DNA of 12,259 nt from an uncultured Erysipelotrichaceae bacterium (lineage in GTDB: Bacteria; Bacillota_I; Bacilli_A; RF39; UBA660): positions 1-12,259 of the forward strand of contig CADCQR010000134.1 of NCBI GenBank assembly GCA_902803685.1. Reading direction: 5' to 3'. Below the pieces are notes generated by a model. That model was not told the origin of the DNA, did not search any database, and worked only from the letters and a program-made list of their open reading frames with translations. Of the stretch, positions 8,109 through 12,259 are shown one piece after another (position 1 is the stretch's first letter; each line of letters begins with the position of its first letter). Position numbers and translations under genes: made by a program.

Positions 8109-8120
8109 GAGGTAAAGTCA

Positions 8121-9437
8121 ATGAATTATAATAATACAAGTAAGGTTAATGACATAAAAAAAGACAATTCTGAAACTGAAGATGAATACATTGATTATTA
8201 TGACGATATGTACTCTGATACTACAGAAGGACAAAATAATAAAGGAACAGATGATTTTAAAAATGACGACTATTTTGAGGATTTTGATAATACCGTAGAG
8301 GATACATCATCTTCTTCTAGTGGTAGTAATTCCAATATGAAGAAACAGCTAATTAAGTTGATGCTATTTATTGGTGTTGGCTTTGTAGTGTTATTCCTTA
8401 TACTATATGTGTTGTCGCTATTTAATCATAAAACATATTCCTATGAGAGCGTTGAGGAAATAATGATTCACGCTGCGGAAAGTTATTTTAAAGATAATTC
8501 GACAAGTCTTCCACAAGATGAGAGTCGGGCAGTTGAAATTGAAGTTCCTACTCTTGTTGCTAGTAATAAGATGAAAAGTCTTGACTATTATTTAGGTGCT
8601 AATCATGGTTGTACTGGTATGGTTCAAGTAAAAAAATCAGGTCAAAATTATGTGTATATTCCGTATTTGACATGTCCTAATAAATATCAAACTAGTTTTT
8701 TATCTGATTTAGTTATTAAAGATCAAAATATAGTAAGTAGTGGATATGGGCTATATCTTAAAGATGGGGAATATGTATTTAAAGGTGAAATATTAAATAA
8801 TTATGTAAAGATGGAAGCAAGACTATGGAGAATTGTAAAGGTAAACTCTGATAAAACTATGATGCTAATTACTGATGAGCCAGTAGGTATTGCTTATCCA
8901 TATGATGATAGATATAATCAAAGTATAGATTATGAATATGGTATAAATTCATTTGAGACCAGTCGTGTTAGAGAGGCATTGCAGACAATGTATAATGAAC
9001 TTGATTCATCAGATGTTAGTACATATATATTAAGTGAGAAAGATAAAACGCATATAATTGATTACGATATATGTACTGGAAAAATCGGTGAAAATGATAC
9101 TGTTCACAATAATTCAAAAGAATGTTCTCAAAGAATATCCGGTAAAGTTGGATTGTTGACAGTAAGTGATTATATGAATGCCAGTGCAGATGTTAATTGT
9201 AATAAAGTTACGAGTTCTAGTTGTCAGAATTATAATTATCTTGCTACAGCAGGCCCATTTTGGTTAGTAACACCATCTACCGGAAATACTTATACATCAT
9301 TTAAAGTTCATGGTGGTAGCATAGTTACTGCTCCAACTCATCAATATAATAAAATAAGACCAGTTATAACAATTGCTTCAAGTACATTAATAACGGGTGG
9401 AGATGGTTCAGAATCTAATCCGTATGTGATCAAATAG
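8121..9437 (+). CDS. Bitopic Cys-rich protein with probable DUF6273-like C-terminal domain
   Basis: Encodes 438 residues, with an AGGAGGT site overlapping the stop of the VirD4 gene. Residues 1-72 are disordered and acidic (Asp, Tyr, Ser runs). One membrane helix follows at about 77-100, and the remainder is predicted outside the cell. The first external part contains a pattern of a hydrophobic start, GCTG, alternating strands and a second Cys in YLTCPN, which recalls modules appended to pilin-like proteins of uncultured low-GC bacteria. The rest, with RLWRIVKVNSDKTMMLI, KVGLLTVSDYMNA, FWLVTPS and KIRPVITI, matches the layout of DUF6273-type domains, and the end GGDGSESNPYVI is a common terminal motif of such proteins. 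Six external Cys residues could form three disulfides. It is the last gene of the operon. A surface-exposed role in mating contact or attachment is possible but unproven. Confidence 0.65.
   Translation: MNYNNTSKVNDIKKDNSETEDEYIDYYDDMYSDTTEGQNNKGTDDFKNDDYFEDFDNTVEDTSSSSSGSNSNMKKQLIKLMLFIGVGFVVLFLILYVLSLFNHKTYSYESVEEIMIHAAESYFKDNSTSLPQDESRAVEIEVPTLVASNKMKSLDYYLGANHGCTGMVQVKKSGQNYVYIPYLTCPNKYQTSFLSDLVIKDQNIVSSGYGLYLKDGEYVFKGEILNNYVKMEARLWRIVKVNSDKTMMLITDEPVGIAYPYDDRYNQSIDYEYGINSFETSRVREALQTMYNELDSSDVSTYILSEKDKTHIIDYDICTGKIGENDTVHNNSKECSQRISGKVGLLTVSDYMNASADVNCNKVTSSSCQNYNYLATAGPFWLVTPSTGNTYTSFKVHGGSIVTAPTHQYNKIRPVITIASSTLITGGDGSESNPYVIK
8130..8143 (+). repeat. 14-bp direct repeat, copy 2 (start of the following gene)
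   Basis: Second copy of AATAATACAAGTAA, encoding NNTS at residues 4-7. About 50 residues further on, both proteins have a matching acidic/aromatic motif: DDDFFDDFFDN at the VirD4 end and NDDYFEDFDN here. Confidence 0.7.
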
Positions 9438-9467
9438 GAATCTGTCATATGATAGATTCTTTTTTTT
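9438..9467 (+). terminator. Rho-independent terminator of the secretion operon
   Basis: Starts immediately after the TAG stop of the DUF6273-like gene. GAATCTGTC pairs with GATAGATTC (9438-9459, including one G-U pair) around a 4-base loop, and eight T residues follow (9460-9467). This is the strongest intrinsic terminator in the window and marks the end of the secretion block. Confidence 0.9.
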
Positions 9468-9482
9468 GCATATAGTATATAC

Positions 9483-9497
9483 GAGGTGATAAAATTG
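9483..9497 (+). promoter_or_regulatory. Ribosome binding site deciding a TTG start for the rhodanese
   Basis: GAGGTGAT (9483-9490) is a long match to the anti-Shine-Dalgarno sequence and stands 8 bases (counted from GAGG) before TTG 9495. The in-frame GTG at 9486 lies inside this site and cannot use it. ATG 9507 is too far away at 20 bases. Confidence 0.7.
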
Positions 9498-9785
9498 CAG
9501 ATTGATATGAAAAGTTTAATTAATTTACAAAAGACAAATAAATTAAATATTATTGATATAAGAGATAGAAATTTATACTTGATGGGACATATAGATAGTG
9601 CTATAAATATACCTACGGGGCTTTTGATGCAACAACCTGAAAAATATTTGAGTTTAAATAGTAATTATTATATTTATTGTGAAAATGGATTAACATCTAA
9701 TAAAGTAGTTGGAATTTTAAATTCTAGGGGATATCATACATATAATATTTCTGGTGGTTTTAAGGATTACTTGTTATCAAAATAA
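9495..9785 (+). CDS. Single-domain rhodanese-like sulfurtransferase
   Basis: Encodes about 96 residues from TTG 9495, the normal size of a stand-alone rhodanese domain. Characteristic elements are seen in order: NIIDIRD near residue 18, GHIDSAINIP at 31-40, the active-site loop YCENGLTSN with the presumed catalytic Cys62, and the closing ISGGFKDYL. Members of this family carry sulfur as a persulfide on that Cys, for example in sulfur relay, thiosulfate or cyanide metabolism. The loop CENGLTS lacks the usual Arg of CxxGxRS, so the substrate may differ. No signal peptide is seen, so it should be cytoplasmic. It begins only 28 bases after the operon terminator, with no convincing promoter in between, so it may depend on read-through or on a promoter overlapping the terminator. 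Confidence 0.85.
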   Translation: MQIDMKSLINLQKTNKLNIIDIRDRNLYLMGHIDSAINIPTGLLMQQPEKYLSLNSNYYIYCENGLTSNKVVGILNSRGYHTYNISGGFKDYLLSK

Positions 9786-9799
9786 AAATGTAATATAAT
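9771..9799 (+). promoter_or_regulatory. Probable promoter of the RmuC-family gene
   Basis: TTGTTA at 9771-9776 and a perfect TATAAT at 9794-9799 are separated by 17 bases. The -35 lies within the last codons of the rhodanese gene. Transcription would start about 25 bases before the RmuC-family ATG. Confidence 0.5.
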
Positions 9800-9833
9800 T
9801 AGGGCATACTATACAATAAAGAGGATTGAAAAA

Positions 9834-10901
9834 ATGAATTATTTTATTATAGGATTATTGGTAATTATCATTATTTTATTGTGTATATTACTATCTAAAA
9901 GGATTGATGAGAGTAATATTACGGAAAGAATTGCTAAACTAGAATTATCTTTGACAAAAGATATAACGGAATTTAAGTTAGGACTATCTAAAGATCTTAA
10001 TGAAGATTTTAATAGGCTTAATAATCAACTAGAAGGACGATTATTAGCTATAAATGAAAAGGTTAATGAAAGACTAGAAGAAAGTTTTGATAAGACTAAT
10101 AAGACCTTTATGAATGTTTTAGAACGGCTTTCAAAAATTGATGAAGCACAAAGAAAAATAGAAACATTATCTACGGATATAGTAGATTTACAGAGTATTT
10201 TGACAGATAAAAAGACTAGGGGAATATTTGGTGAAGTAAATCTAAATCATATTTTAAAAAGTGTTTTTGGTGAAAAAAATGATAGATTATATAAACTGCA
10301 GCAAACTTTATCAACAGGGGTTATTGCTGATTCTGTAGTTTTTGCTCCAAAGCCACTTGGTATGATAGCTATAGACTCTAAATTTCCATTAGAAAACTAC
10401 CAAATGATGGTAAACAAGAAATTAACTCAAAATGTAAGAGATGAATATGAAAAAATGTTTAAAATGGATATGAAAAAGCATATTGATGCTATAAGTGGTA
10501 AATATATAATACCAGGGGAAACTGCCAATCAAGCTATATTATTTCTTCCGGCAGAAGCTATATTTGCAGAATTAAATGCTTATCATCCAGATATAATTAA
10601 TTATGCATACCGAAAAAAGGTTTGGATAACTTCGCCTACGACATTGATATCCACTTTAACTGTAATTGAGATGATTATAAAAAATATTGAAAGGGATAAA
10701 TATGCTAGTATAATACATGAAGAGTTAAATAAATTAGGGTTAGAGTTTGCTAGATATAAAGAGAGGTGGCAGAAGTTAGCCAAAAGTATACAGACAGTTA
10801 ATAAAGAAGTAGAGGATGTATATATAACAACTGATAAGATTACAAAAAGATTTGATTCTATTAGTAAAGCTGATGTTCATGAAATTACAATGCAAGAATA
10901 G
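9834..10901 (+). CDS. rmuC: RmuC-family DNA recombination protein
   Basis: Encodes 355 residues. An N-terminal membrane helix (3-20) is followed by a long charged coiled-coil stretch (about 25-125) and then the RmuC core. This core begins KTRGIFGEVNLNHIL (Glu134) and contains IADSVVFAPK, IAIDSKFPLENY (Asp181, Lys183), AILFLPAEAIFAE and VWITSPTTLISTL. Glu134 with Asp181-x-Lys183 fits the PD-(D/E)xK nuclease-like fold proposed for this family. In E. coli, RmuC limits inversions at short inverted repeats, but its biochemical activity is poorly defined. The protein is somewhat shorter than the E. coli one, as is usual in low-GC Gram-positives. A GAGG ribosome site lies about 10 bases before the ATG. 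The gene is chromosomal housekeeping in character and not part of the secretion operon. Confidence 0.92.
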   Translation: MNYFIIGLLVIIIILLCILLSKRIDESNITERIAKLELSLTKDITEFKLGLSKDLNEDFNRLNNQLEGRLLAINEKVNERLEESFDKTNKTFMNVLERLSKIDEAQRKIETLSTDIVDLQSILTDKKTRGIFGEVNLNHILKSVFGEKNDRLYKLQQTLSTGVIADSVVFAPKPLGMIAIDSKFPLENYQMMVNKKLTQNVRDEYEKMFKMDMKKHIDAISGKYIIPGETANQAILFLPAEAIFAELNAYHPDIINYAYRKKVWITSPTTLISTLTVIEMIIKNIERDKYASIIHEELNKLGLEFARYKERWQKLAKSIQTVNKEVEDVYITTDKITKRFDSISKADVHEITMQE

Positions 10902-10908
10902 TTTCTGT

Positions 10909-10920
10909 TTATACGTATAA
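10909..10920. repeat. 12-bp perfect palindrome TTATACGTATAA
   Basis: Lies in the 69-base gap after the RmuC-family gene. It has no loop and no T-tract, so it is not a terminator. It could be an operator for the downstream gene, but such palindromes also arise by chance in AT-rich DNA. Confidence 0.3.
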
Positions 10921-10970
10921 TTAGTATATAAAATAGTTTATGATAATATGTATTTTAGGAGGTATTAAGT

Positions 10971-11288
10971 ATGGAGATAATAACTATCTGTGGAAGTTAT
11001 AAATTTCAGAAAGAAATGAAAGAAATGGCGGAGATTTTTGAACTTCAAGGTAACTGTGTTTTAACACCAATTGATTTAACCAAGCAAAAGGATTTTTATA
11101 CGGTAGAAGATTTTTCTGTACTTGGTGAAATGCATAAAGAAAAAATTAAATTATGCGATACGGTCCTTGTTATTAATGTAAATGACTATATAGGTGAAAG
11201 TACTAGAAGTGAGATAGAGTTTGCCAAAAAGCTTAATAAAAAAGTAATATATTATACTGATATAATTAATTTTGAAAATAATAATTAA
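10971..11288 (+). CDS. Small nucleoside 2-deoxyribosyltransferase-like (DUF4406-type) protein
   Basis: Encodes 105 residues with a Rossmann-like layout. It starts with ITICGSYKF (Gly8-Ser9), has a helix and then VLTPID, an HKEKIKLCD segment (His55, Asp63), the strand TVLVINVNDY, the loop YIGESTRSEIEFA (Glu81), and ends in KKVIYY. This order of motifs matches the nucleoside 2-deoxyribosyltransferase superfamily, where a Glu at the Glu81 position attacks the deoxyribose and the Gly-Ser start binds the substrate. Small members of this kind are usually unassigned and could be nucleoside or nucleotide N-hydrolases. A strong TAGGAGGT lies about 8 bases before the ATG. The gene's stop codon touches the following hairpin terminator. 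Confidence 0.8.
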   Translation: MEIITICGSYKFQKEMKEMAEIFELQGNCVLTPIDLTKQKDFYTVEDFSVLGEMHKEKIKLCDTVLVINVNDYIGESTRSEIEFAKKLNKKVIYYTDIINFENNN

Positions 11289-11321
11289 AAATACACATAT
11301 CTTAAAAAATATGTGTATTTT
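11288..11321. terminator. Bidirectional hairpin terminator between convergent genes
   Basis: A 13-bp perfect inverted repeat (11288-11300 with 11309-11321, arms AAAATACACATAT and ATATGTGTATTTT) encloses an 8-base loop. The A/T ends give T-runs on either strand. It sits between the + strand deoxyribosyltransferase-like gene and the - strand trpS gene and probably ends both transcripts. Confidence 0.8.
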
Positions 11322-11331
11322 GTTAATTATA

Positions 11332-12259
11332 TTAGTAGTCAATTTTCATAGCTTTCTTAACTTTACTCATTTGGTTAATTGCTTTTTCTCTAGCAAGCTT
11401 AGTTCCTTCATCTAATATTCTTTGTACTTCTTGAGGATTGTTCTCATAATAATGTCTTTTTTCACGAATTGGTTTTAAAAAGGCATTCATTTTTTCAATG
11501 AGCTCTTTCTTACATTGAACACAGCCTCTAAGACCTTTTTTACACTCATTACAAATTATGTGTAAATTTTCGTTATCTTTGTTAACTAGGTTGTGATAAT
11601 AATAGACCATACAGATGTCTGGATTTGCTGGGTCATCTTTTTTCAGTTTAGATGGGTCCGTAATTGCTCCCATTACTTTCTTTTTTATTGTTTCTTCGTC
11701 ATCTACTAAGAAAATAGCATTTCCTAGACTCTTTCCCATTTTTTCATTTCCATCTAGTCCCTTAACACGACTAAAATTACTTAGATATTGTTCTGGTTCT
11801 TTTAGAACTTTACCATATATTGAATTGAATTTTCTAACAATTTCTCTACATTGTTCTAGTAATGGTAATTGGTCATCACCGACTGGCACTAAATCGCCGT
11901 CAAAAGCCGTAATATCAGCGGCTTGACTTACAGGGTATCCCAAGAATCCATATGTTATACTTTCGCCATCATTTCCAAATAATTCTTTTTTCTGTGCTAC
12001 TTCATTTTTTACTGTTGGATTTCTATGTAATCTTGCGACTGTGACTAAGTTAGAATAGAAAACAGTTAATTCCGCTATTTCAGGAATTTTAGATTGAATA
12101 AAAAAGTGAACATTTTTAGAATCAAGCCCGATAGATAATAGGTCCATTGTAATTTCGTAAACATTTTTGCGAACTTTATCAGGATTGTTAAAATTATCTG
12201 TTAATGCTTGTACATCAGCGATTTCTAAGTAAAAATCAAATTCATTTTGTAATTTAATC
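11332..12259 (-). CDS. trpS: Tryptophanyl-tRNA synthetase, [4Fe-4S]-type, partial (5' end beyond window)
   Basis: The reading frame stays open past the right edge, so about 308 codons are present and the N-terminus with the HIGH motif is missing. Visible hallmarks of this class Ic synthetase, which charges tRNA-Trp, are IADVQALTDN near the break, GFLGYPVSQAADI, VPVGDDQLPLLE and the KMSKS loop as KMGKSLGNA (11728-11742). The C-terminal anticodon-binding part holds four Cys residues spaced exactly C-x22-C-x6-C-x2-C (codons from 11613 down to 11512). This is the cluster motif described for the Thermotoga maritima TrpRS, where a [4Fe-4S] cluster sits near the anticodon-binding site. A methionine codon at 12147 is internal and not the start, because homologous sequence continues upstream of it. 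No regulatory region (for example a T-box) can be judged because the 5' end is cut off. Confidence 0.95.
   Translation of the reverse strand, partial: IKLQNEFDFYLEIADVQALTDNFNNPDKVRKNVYEITMDLLSIGLDSKNVHFFIQSKIPEIAELTVFYSNLVTVARLHRNPTVKNEVAQKKELFGNDGESITYGFLGYPVSQAADITAFDGDLVPVGDDQLPLLEQCREIVRKFNSIYGKVLKEPEQYLSNFSRVKGLDGNEKMGKSLGNAIFLVDDEETIKKKVMGAITDPSKLKKDDPANPDICMVYYYHNLVNKDNENLHIICNECKKGLRGCVQCKKELIEKMNAFLKPIREKRHYYENNPQEVQRILDEGTKLAREKAINQMSKVKKAMKIDY

Noticed and set aside
10902..10970. Terminator after the RmuC-family gene or promoter before the deoxyribosyltransferase-like gene
   Set aside because: No stem-loop with a T-tract is present. TATGAT at 10939-10944 lacks a -35 partner at proper spacing, so neither was called.
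11615..11926. 103-codon open frame on the + strand across trpS
   Set aside because: Antisense to a strongly supported synthetase gene, with a Ser/Phe-rich translation typical of a shadow frame.
1..12259. CRISPR array, tRNA, rRNA, insertion sequence, or toxin-antitoxin pair
   Set aside because: No regularly spaced repeats, cloverleaf-like segments, transposase motifs or small paired genes were seen on either strand by eye.

Overview
The window is AT-rich. TAA, TAG and one TGA serve as stops, and Trp is encoded by TGG throughout, so the standard bacterial code fits and a Mycoplasma-type code does not. Strong Shine-Dalgarno sites of the AGGAGG(T) type and a PrgI/TrsD/TrsE-like set of secretion genes point to a low-GC Gram-positive bacterium. 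An uncultured Bacilli or Mycoplasmatota-related lineage is plausible. That placement is inference, because no rRNA or species marker is present.

Region 1 (1-9467, all + strand) is most of a Gram-positive type IV secretion (conjugation-type) operon that begins upstream of the window. In order it encodes a PrgI-like two-TM protein, a TrsD-like protein overlapping it, a VirB4/TrsE-type ATPase joined to it by an ATGA overlap, a large bitopic protein with SpoIID-like and C39-like domains (the likely wall-opening enzyme), a membrane-anchored protein with two Asp-rich putative Ca-binding loops, a VirD4/TraG-type coupling ATPase with a long disordered acidic tail, and a membrane-anchored Cys-rich protein with a probable DUF6273-like domain. 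A strong terminator at 9438-9467 closes the block. A probable internal promoter precedes the coupling-protein gene. No relaxase, integrase, VirB6-like or convincing VirB8-like gene is visible, so whether this is an integrative conjugative element or a resident secretion system cannot be settled here.

Region 2 (9468-11321, + strand) holds a small single-domain rhodanese that probably starts at TTG, an RmuC-family protein and a small nucleoside 2-deoxyribosyltransferase-like protein. It ends in a bidirectional hairpin terminator.

Region 3 (11332-12259, - strand) is the 3' part of a tryptophanyl-tRNA synthetase gene that runs off the right edge. It carries an exact C-x22-C-x6-C-x2-C motif, as in the [4Fe-4S] TrpRS of Thermotoga maritima, and a KMGKS variant of the KMSKS loop.

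The secretion genes fit together by role: PrgI-, TrsD- and VirB4-like proteins at the membrane channel, VirD4 for substrate recruitment, and a fused hydrolase to breach peptidoglycan. The least familiar parts are the hydrolase architecture, an apparent sequence resemblance between the VirD4 tail and the start of the next protein, and the two secreted-side proteins of unknown function.
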